Positions 24,038-32,650 of a DNA stretch of 64,000 nt are shown here, in pieces. The stretch spans positions 8,746-72,745 of the forward strand of contig CAYXHZ010000012.1 in NCBI GenBank assembly GCA_964465065.1, written 5' to 3'. This DNA comes from CAYMND01 sp964465065. Lineage in GTDB: Bacteria > Acidobacteriota > Aminicenantia > UBA2199. The first letter of the stretch is position 1, and the number at the start of each line of letters is the position of its first letter. Below the pieces are notes generated by a model. That model saw nothing but the letters and a program-made list of their open reading frames with translations. It had not been told where the DNA came from and searched no databases. A program made the position numbers and the translations under genes.

Positions 24038-25345
24038 ATGACCGTGAAAAAGTGCATCTGCCTGTTGCTCCTGTTGTTGGTCTCATGGCCTTACACGCCG
24101 TCTTTCGGCCTCGGAGCGCAAACCGCCCAACCACCCAACGGCTGGCAGGACTACCGCCGCCACCTCAATCGCAAGTTCAAAAAAATCAAGCGGGATTCCA
24201 CCCGTTACATCATCCTGCACGGCACCGAGTCCGGCTTGCAGAGCAGTCTGCAGACGATCAGCAAGGGCAAAAAGTTCAAAGGCAGCCGCTTTCGTACCTA
24301 CGGCGGCCACGCCCACTACCTGATCGACCGCAACGGCCGGATCTACTACATCGTCGACGAAAAATTCCGCGCCGATCACGCCGGGCTCAGCCTCTGGGAC
24401 GGTTTGTCCGATCTCAGTTCGCATTCGCTGGGTATCGAACTGGTGGCCTATGTCAACGGCGACATCACCGATAAACAGTACGAATCCCTGACCTTTCTGC
24501 TGACCGTACTCCGGATCAAATACAAAATACCCGACCGCAACGTCCTGACCCATGCCCATGTGGCCTTCGGCCGGGCCAACCCCTGGTTCCGCCGCGATCA
24601 CCGCGGCCGCAAGCGCGACGGTGTCAACCTGGACATGGGTAAACTGGGATTGCGGGAATTCTGGGATCACGATCCGGACGTCAAGGCCGGCCGGCTCTTG
24701 GCCGATCCCCTGCTCAGCAAACTGCTCTTCACCCGCATCCCCGGGCAAGGCTCGCCGGAAGGTTCTCAAAACGCAACGCCGTTGACCGCTCCCGGCAACG
24801 ACAACCTCATCCGCCTGGACAACACCGCCTGGACCATCGCCGGTGAAGAGTACGACAGCCCGGAAACCCTCTACATCCTGCCCGGCGACCGGGAAATCCG
24901 TGGCGACCGCATCGAAAAGGAAATCGGCTGGAATCGCCTGCCGATCGGCACTCGGGTACTCCTCTACCAGACCGCCGACCCGGCCCAGTCCGTCAGCGGC
25001 CCCATCCACCTCATCAACGCCGATGCCACCGCCTGGAGTTACGCCGGGTCCGCTTACCGGGCCGCCACCACCTTCTATATCACACCGGACGGTGGAATTA
25101 CCCGGGGGGACCAGATCAAAGACTGGGACCAGATTCCGGGCGGAACCCGGATGCTGATCGGCTACCGGGAGCCCCTGGCCCTCGGAGCGGTCCGCGGCAC
25201 CACCCCCTGGAGCCTGGCCAAAGGCAAATTCAAAGATCAGGACACGGTCTATTTCATTCCGCCCAGCCGACTGATTCCCGGAACCGAGATCGACGATTTC
25301 GCCAATTTCCCCAAGGGCAGTTTGCTGTTTCTCCCCGTAAAATGA
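24038..25345 (+). CDS. Exported N-acetylmuramoyl-L-alanine amidase (amidase_2/PGRP) with three C-terminal repeats
   Basis: 435 residues with a signal peptide (CICLLLLLLVSWPYTPSFG). The amidase_2 fold spans about 50-220. A zinc-type His is H61 in YIILHGTES; GGHAHYLIDRNGRIYYIV and SHSLGIELVAY are typical, and THAHVAFG supplies the second His. It should cut the muramoyl-peptide bond in peptidoglycan. Residues 258-310, 323-376 and 388-433 are three copies of a roughly 50-residue unit with consensus W..AG..Y...T.Y..P...I..GD.I....IP.GTR.L, which I do not recognise and infer to be wall-binding. A signal-less or misplaced start is unlikely because the ATG directly precedes the signal peptide. Confidence 0.85.
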   Translation: MTVKKCICLLLLLLVSWPYTPSFGLGAQTAQPPNGWQDYRRHLNRKFKKIKRDSTRYIILHGTESGLQSSLQTISKGKKFKGSRFRTYGGHAHYLIDRNGRIYYIVDEKFRADHAGLSLWDGLSDLSSHSLGIELVAYVNGDITDKQYESLTFLLTVLRIKYKIPDRNVLTHAHVAFGRANPWFRRDHRGRKRDGVNLDMGKLGLREFWDHDPDVKAGRLLADPLLSKLLFTRIPGQGSPEGSQNATPLTAPGNDNLIRLDNTAWTIAGEEYDSPETLYILPGDREIRGDRIEKEIGWNRLPIGTRVLLYQTADPAQSVSGPIHLINADATAWSYAGSAYRAATTFYITPDGGITRGDQIKDWDQIPGGTRMLIGYREPLALGAVRGTTPWSLAKGKFKDQDTVYFIPPSRLIPGTEIDDFANFPKGSLLFLPVK

Positions 25346-25376
25346 TCGCCGCAACACTTTTTCAACCAGAACGGGT

Positions 25377-25404
25377 TTGAAAACGGCATGTTTCGGTGTA
25401 TATC
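25377..25404 (+). promoter_or_regulatory. Candidate promoter before the sensor kinase gene
   Basis: TTGAAA (25377-25382), 16-bp spacer, TATATC (25399-25404). It would transcribe the small ORF at 25424 and the kinase gene behind it. Confidence 0.35.
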
Positions 25405-25423
25405 AGATTAGATAAACAAACAA

Positions 25424-25540
25424 ATGATCCGCAAGAAAAGACTGGCTGCTGCAGCTGCCGCTCAACCTGTCATCGCTGCCAGGCACAGCGGCGCGAACCG
25501 TGCTCCGTGTGTCCCCCGACCGGATCGCCCCGATACATGA
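25424..25540 (+). CDS. Possible 38-residue upstream ORF coupled to the sensor kinase
   Basis: A short ORF starting MIRKKRL followed by an alanine run, ending in TGA that overlaps the kinase ATG (ATGA). It has no evident Shine-Dalgarno site and no recognisable family. The kinase ATG also lacks one, so re-initiation after this ORF would explain its translation. It may equally be chance. Confidence 0.2.
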   Translation: MIRKKRLAAAAAAQPVIAARHSGANRAPCVPRPDRPDT

Positions 25541-27051
25541 GCATTAAAACCCGTTTGATCGTCAGTTTCGCCCTCATCTGCGCTCTGATTCTGTCCCTGT
25601 ATTATGTTCTGATTCACCAGGGGCTGATCCGTTACTCCCGTCATGAAATCGACCGCACCCTTTCCTATTTCGGCAACAATACTGCTTTCAGCCTGCGTAC
25701 CCCCCTGTTGTACGGCGATATAGACCAGATTCAATACCTCATCAAACCGATCTTTCTGCTCGAGCAGGTCGATTACACCCTGATTCTTGACAGCAAGACC
25801 CGTAAAACGATCGTCGAATCCGACAAGAAAAACTGGCTGGCGTTCCGCCGTTCCGTCCTGCCCCATCCTGCCGAAGACAGTCCGGCCACGCTGGTGCCGC
25901 TGACCCTGAAAAACCAGTCGTTCAGCGAATACCGCTTTCCAATTTACGTCGAGGACATATCGCAACCGATCGGCCTGCTGATCATCGGTACCTCCGAACG
26001 GCACATCCATGCGCGGATCAAAACGCTGCGCCATTTCACCATTCTGATCACTTTATCTCTCTTTTTGGCCCTGCTGCTGGCCATCTACCTGACCACGTCA
26101 AGGACCGTCATGCCGCTCAAACGTCTCGACCAGCTGATCCGCCGCTTTGCCGACGGCGAGTATCAGGTGCGCTCTCCCATCGTCAGCCGCGACGAGGTCG
26201 GCACCTTGTCCAACAACTTCAACCTGATGGCCGAAAAGATCAACGAGCAGATTGTCTCCATCGAAAATTACAACAAGAACCTGGAAACGATGGTCGGGGA
26301 ACGGACCGAGAAACTGCGCAAAGCCATGGATGAAATCAAGGAAAAAGACCGGCGCCTGATGCAGGCCGAACGGCTGAACAGCCTGAACTCGCTGGTCTCG
26401 TCGATCGCCCACGAAATCAACAATCCCATGGCCATCATCTCGGGCAACGTGCAAATTCTGGAAAACCGCATCGACAACCCCGAGGTCGCCAAACGGCTGC
26501 GTACCATATCGGACGCCGTCACCCGCATTTCCAAACTCATAAACGAGGTCAACTTCTTTTCCAGCATCCGCGACGTGACCATCAGCTCGTTCACCTTTTT
26601 GAACCTGCTCAATTCGGTCATCGAGAGGGTCGTCGCCGAACCGATCAAAGTGAAAATCAACGGGGATCCCGGTATCCGCATTTCCACCAACCACAACCTG
26701 CTGACCATCACCCTGACTCAGGTACTGCAGAATTGCGTAGATGTATTCAACGAACGGAACATTTTCGGTATGATCACCATCCGTTACGCGCTGGACAACC
26801 GGGTTTTCATCCTGTCCATCGAGGACAACGGCGGCGGAGTCAAAGAGCCCAAGCGCGTTTTCGATCCATTTTACAGCACATCGATCGACCGCAAGGGCCT
26901 GGGACTGACCTTCGCCTACCATGCCATGACCGCCCTGGAAGGGGAAATCAGCATCGAAAATACCGATACCGGAGCGATCGTCTACATCTTCATCCCCCAG
27001 GGGCCGTCCAACACCACGTTTTCCAACCGTATCGTCAGCGAGGCTTTATAA
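25537..27051 (+). CDS. Membrane sensor histidine kinase (HAMP, HisKA, HATPase)
   Basis: 504 residues from the ATG at 25537. Two membrane helices (about 7-28 and 168-190) bracket a periplasmic sensor region of about 140 residues. HAMP lies at about 190-245 (RTVMPLKRLDQLIRRFADGEY), followed by a coiled coil. The phosphoacceptor is H292 in SIAHEINNPMAI. The HATPase has VLQNCVDVF as N box, IEDNGGG and KGLGLTFAY. No receiver is attached and no response-regulator gene is adjacent, so its partner is encoded elsewhere. The ORF remains open to a GTG at 25396, but that extension is Cys-rich and unlike a signal segment. A hairpin terminator follows at 27089. Confidence 0.88.
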   Translation: MSIKTRLIVSFALICALILSLYYVLIHQGLIRYSRHEIDRTLSYFGNNTAFSLRTPLLYGDIDQIQYLIKPIFLLEQVDYTLILDSKTRKTIVESDKKNWLAFRRSVLPHPAEDSPATLVPLTLKNQSFSEYRFPIYVEDISQPIGLLIIGTSERHIHARIKTLRHFTILITLSLFLALLLAIYLTTSRTVMPLKRLDQLIRRFADGEYQVRSPIVSRDEVGTLSNNFNLMAEKINEQIVSIENYNKNLETMVGERTEKLRKAMDEIKEKDRRLMQAERLNSLNSLVSSIAHEINNPMAIISGNVQILENRIDNPEVAKRLRTISDAVTRISKLINEVNFFSSIRDVTISSFTFLNLLNSVIERVVAEPIKVKINGDPGIRISTNHNLLTITLTQVLQNCVDVFNERNIFGMITIRYALDNRVFILSIEDNGGGVKEPKRVFDPFYSTSIDRKGLGLTFAYHAMTALEGEISIENTDTGAIVYIFIPQGPSNTTFSNRIVSEAL

Positions 27052-27088
27052 AGCCGGCGGTCCGGCGGACAATCATTTTGAGGAATAA

Positions 27089-27119
27089 CCGGTACGGCCG
27101 GTATGTTTGGCCGTACCGG
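27089..27119. terminator. Bidirectional hairpin between sensor kinase and cold-shock genes
   Basis: CCGGTACGGCC (27089-27099) pairs perfectly with GGCCGTACCGG (27109-27119) around a 9-nt loop. It lies 37 bp after the kinase stop and 20 bp after the convergent cold-shock stop. T-runs are weak on both sides, but position and 11-bp stem favour a shared terminator. Confidence 0.65.
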
Positions 27120-27139
27120 AAGCATGAGGACTATACGAT

Positions 27140-27358
27140 TTACTCGGGAGTAACGTTTTCGGCCTGGAGCCCTTTCTGGCCCTGCTTGACGGTCATGGTG
27201 ACCTTCTGGCCTTCGCGGAGGGTCTTCCTGCCAGAACCGTTGATGGCGCTGTGATGCACGAAAACATCCTGGCCGTTTTCCTGAGCGATAAAACCATAAC
27301 CTTTCTCATCGTTGTACCATTTGACGGTACCAGTCACTTGATTGGACATACTGTTCAC
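27140..27358 (-). CDS. CspA-family cold-shock RNA chaperone
   Basis: A single cold-shock domain of 69-72 residues. RNP1 (KGYGFIAQ) and RNP2 (DVFVHHSAI) are intact, with the GTVKWYN start and VTMTVKQGQKGLQAENV end. It binds single-stranded RNA and DNA and melts structured RNA. Start choice is open: AAGGAG lies 4 bp before a GTG at 27358 but 13 bp before the ATG at 27349, where family members normally begin (MSNQVTGTVKW). The about 120-bp upstream leader would suit the long 5' UTRs of csp genes, though I see no specific cold-box motif. Confidence 0.96.
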   Translation of the reverse strand: MNSMSNQVTGTVKWYNDEKGYGFIAQENGQDVFVHHSAINGSGRKTLREGQKVTMTVKQGQKGLQAENVTPE

Positions 27359-27607
27359 TATTCTCCTTTTTGTTCGTCTCCGGCAATGAAGGCGCGTTCT
27401 CCGCTTGTCGTGTCAAAACGGTGACTACCGGTCCTGGTCGCGGGTTCGCCCCTCATTGAAGAAACTCATATAGCTTTACCATGAGTGTATTTAAAAAGCA
27501 ATGGCCGATTTTCCGGTTTCTCCCGGACCGGCAGGCAGGGTTGACAAAAAAGCCGTTTCAGCATAAGTTCATGACAGATCAAATCGAGAAAAACCGGAGG
27601 CTTGTCC

Positions 27608-28531
27608 ATGAAAGCGTTGCTCAGCCTGTTGCTGTCGATAACGATTCTTGCCGCCTGCTCCAAGCCCGAACAATCCCATATGTCCGACAGTGCAGACCAG
27701 AACGCCGCTCCCGCGATCGCCGTCTCCATTCTGCCGCAGCGGGCCCTGCTCAAGGCCCTGCTCGGAGAACCCAGCCAGATCATCGTCATGGTGCCGCCGG
27801 GCAGCAGCCCCGAAACCTATGCGCCGACACCCCGGCAAATGAAGGATTTGGCCGCCGCGGCGCTCTACGTGCGCATCGGTCACATCACCATGGAGACCGC
27901 CTGGCTGGAAAAATTCGTGTCATCCTTCCCCCAGTTGAAAATCATCGACCCCAGCCGAAATATCGAATTCATGACCGGCCACAGCCACATGGACGGGCAT
28001 GGCCACGAATCCGCCCATGACAGCGGCGAACAGATGCCGGGCATCGATCCCCATATCTGGCTGTCGCCGCCGCTGATGATCCGCTATTGCCGAAGCCTGG
28101 CCGCTCTGCTGAACGAACAGTTTCCGGACCGTATCCAGCAGATCAACGACAACCTGCAGCGCCTGACCGAGGAGATCCAAACCGTCGACCAAGAGGTCCG
28201 CCAGATTCTGGCCGCCCACCAGGGCAAAACCTTCATGGTCTTCCATCCGGCCTGGAGCTACTTCGCCCGGGATTACGGACTGGTGCAGCTGGCCATAGAG
28301 AAAGAAGGAAAATCCCCGGACCCGCAGCATCTCAAGGAAATGACCGACCTGGCCAAAAATAAAGGTATCATGGCCATCTTCATCCAGAATCAGTTCGAAC
28401 GCCGCAATGCCCAGGCCCTGGCCGAAGCCTTGGGGATCCAGGTCATTGAACTCGATCCCCTGCAGGAGGACTGGTCGGAGATGATTCTGAAAACCGCCCG
28501 GGCCATTGCCGCTTCTTTTCCGCAACCATGA
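27608..28531 (+). CDS. znuA: Zinc/manganese ABC transporter substrate-binding lipoprotein (ZnuA-like)
   Basis: 307 residues. A lipobox (LAAC) ends the signal peptide, giving a lipid-anchored periplasmic protein. The cluster-9 metal-binding fold is clear (AVSILPQRALLKALLG, PGSSPETYAPTPRQMKDL, DPHIWLSPPLM, FHPAWSYFARDYGL). A His-rich loop (GHSHMDGHGHESAHD) lies between the second and third, typical of ZnuA and favouring zinc. GGAGG stands seven bases before the ATG at 27608, so the in-frame TTG six bases earlier is rejected. It delivers metal to the ATPase and permease encoded next, with ATGA overlap. I see no recognisable Zur box upstream. Confidence 0.93.
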   Translation: MKALLSLLLSITILAACSKPEQSHMSDSADQNAAPAIAVSILPQRALLKALLGEPSQIIVMVPPGSSPETYAPTPRQMKDLAAAALYVRIGHITMETAWLEKFVSSFPQLKIIDPSRNIEFMTGHSHMDGHGHESAHDSGEQMPGIDPHIWLSPPLMIRYCRSLAALLNEQFPDRIQQINDNLQRLTEEIQTVDQEVRQILAAHQGKTFMVFHPAWSYFARDYGLVQLAIEKEGKSPDPQHLKEMTDLAKNKGIMAIFIQNQFERRNAQALAEALGIQVIELDPLQEDWSEMILKTARAIAASFPQP

Positions 28532-29307
28532 GCGCCCTGATCCGCATCGAAAACCTCAGCGCAGGCTACGCGGCCTCCAAACCCATACTCAAGGATATCA
28601 ATCTGACGATCAACGAGAGGGATTTCATCGGCATTATCGGTCCCAACGGCGGCGGAAAAACCACGCTGCTGCGGGTCATTCTCGGATTGTTGCCACCCTG
28701 CCGCGGTCTGATTCACTATGAATTTTCGGGCGGCCGATCCCCTCAGGCCCGGATGGGCTACATGCCGCAACAGCGTCAGATCGACCCGGCTTTTCCCATC
28801 ACCGTTACCGACCTGGTTCTGGGTGGCTACTGCGAATCCGGCCAATTGGGCCGGCGCCTCAATTCCGAGCAAAAACGCCAGGCCCAGGCCCTGATGGACC
28901 GGCTGGGCATTCTGCCGCTGCACGGCCAGCGTATCGGCGAACTGTCCGGAGGCCAGCAACAACGGGCTTTTCTGGCCCGGGCACTGGTCAACCGGCCGTC
29001 GCTGCTGCTGCTCGACGAGCCCGATACCTTCGTCGACAGCGGCTTCATGCAATCCTTCTACGAACTTCTGGATGAACTCAGAACCGAGCTGACCATCCTG
29101 CTGGTCTCCCACGATCTGGGCATCATCGCCACCCATGTCAGGAGCATCGCCTGCGTCAACGGCGGCCTGCATTTTCACGACAGCGGCGAAATCACCCAGG
29201 AAATCCTGGACAGCTATCATTGCCCGATCCAACTGATCAGCCACGGCCCGGTAGCCCACCGGGTGCTCAAGGAACACGAACCGGAACACCACGACACACC
29301 ATCATGA
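28528..29307 (+). CDS. znuC: Metal ABC transporter ATP-binding protein (ZnuC-like)
   Basis: 259 residues with all ABC motifs: Walker A GPNGGGKTT, signature LSGGQQQR, Walker B LLLLDEPDTF and switch His in LVSHDLG. MGYMPQQRQIDPAFPITV is the usual Q-loop region of metal-type (cluster 9) ATPases. It powers uptake through the ZnuB-like permease. It overlaps the genes on both sides by ATGA, so substrate protein, ATPase and permease are translationally coupled. Confidence 0.95.
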   Translation: MSALIRIENLSAGYAASKPILKDINLTINERDFIGIIGPNGGGKTTLLRVILGLLPPCRGLIHYEFSGGRSPQARMGYMPQQRQIDPAFPITVTDLVLGGYCESGQLGRRLNSEQKRQAQALMDRLGILPLHGQRIGELSGGQQQRAFLARALVNRPSLLLLDEPDTFVDSGFMQSFYELLDELRTELTILLVSHDLGIIATHVRSIACVNGGLHFHDSGEITQEILDSYHCPIQLISHGPVAHRVLKEHEPEHHDTPS

Positions 29308-30128
29308 TGGAACTTCTCCACTACCCTTTTTTCGTCAACGCCGTCATGGCCGCCCTGCTGTCGAGCATCTGCTGCGGCATACTGGGCAGTTACATCGTCA
29401 GCCGCCGCCTGGTTTTCATCAGCGGCGGCATCAGTCACGCCTCCTTCGGCGGCGTCGGCATCGCCTACTATCTGGGACTGTCGCCTCTGATCGGCGCCAG
29501 CCTGTTTTCGGTGCTGACATCCGTCGCCATCCACCATTTTTCCCGCCGTCACCAGCTGCGTGAAGATTCCCTGATCGGCATCTTCTGGTCGCTGGGCATG
29601 GCCGTCGGCATCATCTTCATCTTTCTGACCCCGGGTTACGCCGCCAATCTGACCGCCTACCTGTTCGGCGACATCCTGGCCGTCTCCCGAACCGAGCTCT
29701 GGCTGTTCGCGGGCCTGGCGGCCATCGTGCTGTTTTTCTTCACCTTTTTTTTCAAGGAGATCCAGCTGATCGCATTCGACGAAACCTACGCCCGCAGTCG
29801 CGGTCTGCCTGTCGATCTGATCAGCGTCATCCTGCTGATCCTGGTGGCCTTGGCCATCGTCTTCAACATCCGCATCGTCGGCATCATTCTGGTCATGTCC
29901 CTGCTGACCCTGCCCCAGGTCACCGCCAACCTCTTCTGTCGCCGTTTCTCGGCCATGACCGCATTATCGGTCGTCTTCGCCGTCGCCGACACCTTGCTGG
30001 GGCTGGCCGTTTCCTACCTGCTCGGCATTCCTTCGGGAGCGGCCATCATCTTCTGCGCCGCCGCCGTCTACGGCTTGTCGGCGCTGATTGTCTGGACTGC
30101 AGGTCAGATCCATGCTCCCAGGAAATGA
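29304..30128 (+). CDS. znuB: Metal ABC transporter permease (ZnuB-like)
   Basis: 274 residues, about eight membrane helices, ABC-3 family: GSYIVSRRLVFISGGISHASFGGVGIAYYLG is typical of ZnuB/MntB, as is RSRGLPVDLISVILLILVALAIV. The ATG at 29304 overlaps the ATPase stop; a second ATG follows directly. It forms the membrane channel of the importer. The last 17 bases overlap the radical-SAM gene. Confidence 0.94.
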   Translation: MMELLHYPFFVNAVMAALLSSICCGILGSYIVSRRLVFISGGISHASFGGVGIAYYLGLSPLIGASLFSVLTSVAIHHFSRRHQLREDSLIGIFWSLGMAVGIIFIFLTPGYAANLTAYLFGDILAVSRTELWLFAGLAAIVLFFFTFFFKEIQLIAFDETYARSRGLPVDLISVILLILVALAIVFNIRIVGIILVMSLLTLPQVTANLFCRRFSAMTALSVVFAVADTLLGLAVSYLLGIPSGAAIIFCAAAVYGLSALIVWTAGQIHAPRK

Positions 30129-31056
30129 CCCGGACCGGCATCCGCTGCCGGCGGCCCTGTCCGACTGCCGCCTCTGCCCGCGCAACTGCGGGGTGAACCG
30201 CAGCCACGGCCTACTCGGCTACTGCGGCATCGACGACCGTATCCCCATCGCCTCCATCTGCCTGCACCGGGGCGAAGAGCCGGTCATCAGCGGAGAGAAA
30301 GGCATCTGCAACGTCTTCTTTTCCCACTGCAACCTGCAGTGCCGCTACTGCCAGAACCATCAGATCAGCCGCAACAGCAGCCGGCCCGACTACTGGAGTC
30401 TGGAGCGTACCGTACGGCGGATCGAGCATGTCTCGGAGTCGGGAATCGATATGCTGGGTTTCGTTTCGCCCAGCCATGTCCTGCCACAGATGAGGGCCAT
30501 CATCCTTGCCCTGCACGACCGGGGCCACCATCCGACCATCGTTTACAACAGCGGCGGTTACGACAGCCCGGAAAGCCTGCGAGCCCTGCAGGGACTCGTC
30601 GATGTCTATCTGCCCGATTTCAAGTACATGGACCCGTGTCTGGCCGACCGGGCTTCGGCTGCCGCCGACTATCCCCAGGCCGCACAGGCCGCCCTGCGGG
30701 AGATGTACCGGCAGGTCGGCGGTCCGGACTTGATCGTGGACGAAACCGGCCTGGCACGCCGCGGCATGATTGTCCGTCATCTGGTCCTGCCCGGATACCC
30801 GCGCAACAGCACCGCCTGTCTGGACTGGATCGCCGAAACGCTGTCACCGGACATCCACGTATCGCTGATGTCCCAGTACCATCCCGGCGAGCATACGGCC
30901 GGCTGCCCCCCATTCGACCGTCCGGTCAGCGCGGAGGAATACGACCAGGTCTGCCTGCATCTGGGAGAGCTGGGCTTCGAAAACGGTTGGATCCAGGAAC
31001 TGGACAGTTCCCATCACTATCAACCCGATTTCGATAGGGACCATCCCTTCGAATAG
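30112..31056 (+). CDS. Radical SAM protein, PflA-related (COG1313/PflX-like)
   Basis: 314 residues. The radical-SAM cluster is C73-x3-C77-x2-C80 in HCNLQCRYC, preceded by an N-terminal Cys set (C19, C22, C26, C38 in DCRLCPRNCG...GYC) likely to bind a second metal centre. Other landmarks are GFVSPSHV, YNSGGYDS, YLPDFKY and LMSQYHPG. It resembles activating-enzyme-like proteins of unassigned substrate rather than true pyruvate-formate-lyase activase. The ATG at 30112 (weak AGGT upstream) lies inside the permease gene. The overlap ties it to the metal importer and raises the question whether its function depends on the imported metal. Confidence 0.85.
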   Translation: MLPGNDPDRHPLPAALSDCRLCPRNCGVNRSHGLLGYCGIDDRIPIASICLHRGEEPVISGEKGICNVFFSHCNLQCRYCQNHQISRNSSRPDYWSLERTVRRIEHVSESGIDMLGFVSPSHVLPQMRAIILALHDRGHHPTIVYNSGGYDSPESLRALQGLVDVYLPDFKYMDPCLADRASAAADYPQAAQAALREMYRQVGGPDLIVDETGLARRGMIVRHLVLPGYPRNSTACLDWIAETLSPDIHVSLMSQYHPGEHTAGCPPFDRPVSAEEYDQVCLHLGELGFENGWIQELDSSHHYQPDFDRDHPFE

Positions 31057-31133
31057 GGTGTTGATCCCAGACGGCGGCAAAACGATCGGCCCGGGTGTAT
31101 AGTATCCACGTATAAGCCGATATGGAGCCCGTC

Positions 31134-32573
31134 ATGAGCCGAAAACCTCTGTCGACATTCATCTGCCTTCTTTGCCTGACCATTGCGCTCAGCTCGGCCC
31201 GGACCGACAATTCCCTGGCCGTGGCCACCCTGCACGAGCGGGTCACATGCCGTCTGCAGCCCGACGAGGCCTACGCCCTCTACTTGCCCGGCCAGTACCG
31301 CCCCGATCAGAGCTGGCCCATCCTGATCAGCCTGGACCCGGGCGGCAACGCATTGGTGCCCATGAAACTGCTGCAGGCCTGCGCCGAGGAGAAGGGCTAC
31401 ATTCTCATCTGCCCCTACAAGGTGCAAAACGGACCGCCCCAGCCGGCTGTCATCGCCCTGAATGCCGTCTGGCAAGACGTCGAAACCCGGTTTTCCATCG
31501 ACAAACGCCGCGTCTACGCCATCGGCTTCTCCGGTGGAGCGCGCATGGCCACCATCTTCCATCAGGTCACCCAACAGCCCCTGACCGGCATCCTGGCCTG
31601 CGGCGCCGGCCTGTGGCCGGGCATCAAGCTCGAAGAACTGGCCGATACCCTCTACTTCGGCTTCGCCGGTTACGCCGACTTCAATTATGCGGAGATGACC
31701 AATCTCCAGAAGGAAATGAACGGCAGAAAGCGGCCCTGCCGCTTCCTGTTCAGCGATTACCTGCACCGTTGGCCGGAAGAGTCGCTATGCCGGCGGGCCA
31801 TAGACTGGTTCACCATTCAGGCCATCCAGGACGGACTGATCCCCGAACCGCCCGGACTGCTCGAAAGCTACTACCACAATGAGCTGCAGGCCAGCAAAGC
31901 CCGTATCAGTCAGAACGAACCGTACTTTGCCGCCCGCGAACTGGCCGAACTGGCCGCTTCCTGCCGCAGTCTGATCGGACCGTCCAGGCAAAACGACCTG
32001 CTGCACCTGCAGACGGAATGCCAGGACATGCCGGAATACAAACGCTTCAAAAAAGAAGAGGAAAACCGCCTGCGTCGTGAAAACGCTACCCTGAAAACCC
32101 TGTCCAGGGTGTTCGGTCAACTCCGTCAGGACCAGTCCGACGAACTCGTCATCACCGGTCTGCTGCATGAACTCGGCCTGAAACAGCTGAACAAAGTCGT
32201 CGCTGAATCCCAAAACCGATACGAAACCGGCCTGGCCCGACGACTGCTGTCGACCATAGCCGACGCCGCCAACACCCAAGTCCAGGCCTGTCTGGCCCAG
32301 GGCCGGAGAAACAGCGCCGAATCCTTCTCCCAGGTTTTGTGCAAAGTCTATGAAAACAGCCGGCGGTATCCGATCATGTTGTACAACCATGCCTGTATCC
32401 AGGCCGTGAGCGGCAAGAAAAAGCAGGCCCTGCGCAGCCTGAAAGAAGCCGTCGAGCATGGTTTTTCCGATTCGAAACTGTTCGCCCAGGACCCTGACCT
32501 GGCCAGTCTGCGCGAGACGGAGGAATACCAGACCCTGCTGCAGACTGTTACCTCGGCATCCCCAAAACAGTAA
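31134..32573 (+). CDS. Exported alpha/beta-hydrolase-like esterase with helical C-terminal half
   Basis: 479 residues from the ATG at 31134 (GGAG six bases upstream; the ATG at 31122 has none). A signal peptide precedes a serine-hydrolase fold. YALYLPGQYRPDQSWPILISLDPGG resembles the start of PHB-depolymerase/phospholipase-like esterases. S133 in IGFSGGARMA is the nucleophile. No convincing Asp/His pair is identified, although HRWPEES near residue 215 may hold the His. The C-terminal half (about 245-475) is helical and TPR-like (ACIQAVSGKKKQALRSLKEAVEHGF). Likely a periplasmic or surface esterase; substrate unknown. Confidence 0.65.
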   Translation: MSRKPLSTFICLLCLTIALSSARTDNSLAVATLHERVTCRLQPDEAYALYLPGQYRPDQSWPILISLDPGGNALVPMKLLQACAEEKGYILICPYKVQNGPPQPAVIALNAVWQDVETRFSIDKRRVYAIGFSGGARMATIFHQVTQQPLTGILACGAGLWPGIKLEELADTLYFGFAGYADFNYAEMTNLQKEMNGRKRPCRFLFSDYLHRWPEESLCRRAIDWFTIQAIQDGLIPEPPGLLESYYHNELQASKARISQNEPYFAARELAELAASCRSLIGPSRQNDLLHLQTECQDMPEYKRFKKEEENRLRRENATLKTLSRVFGQLRQDQSDELVITGLLHELGLKQLNKVVAESQNRYETGLARRLLSTIADAANTQVQACLAQGRRNSAESFSQVLCKVYENSRRYPIMLYNHACIQAVSGKKKQALRSLKEAVEHGFSDSKLFAQDPDLASLRETEEYQTLLQTVTSASPKQ

Positions 32574-32609
32574 AACCGAGCGGATGGTGACAGCGAAGCG
32601 GATCTGCCG

Positions 32610-32618
32610 TGTTACATT
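32610..32618 (+). promoter_or_regulatory. Extended -10 promoter before the beta-barrel gene
   Basis: TGT-TACATT, an extended -10 without a clear -35 (GTGACA at 32587 would give a 20-bp spacer). The ATG follows at 32651 with GGAGG seven bases upstream. Confidence 0.35.
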
Positions 32619-32650
32619 GGCAAATCACATACCGACACGGAGGTTGCTTC

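Noticed and set aside
27359..27607. Zur box or cold-box in the cspA-znuA intergenic region
   Set aside because: I looked for a palindromic zinc-repressor site and a conserved csp leader motif and found neither. A TTGACA at 27541 lacks a matching -10 at proper spacing.
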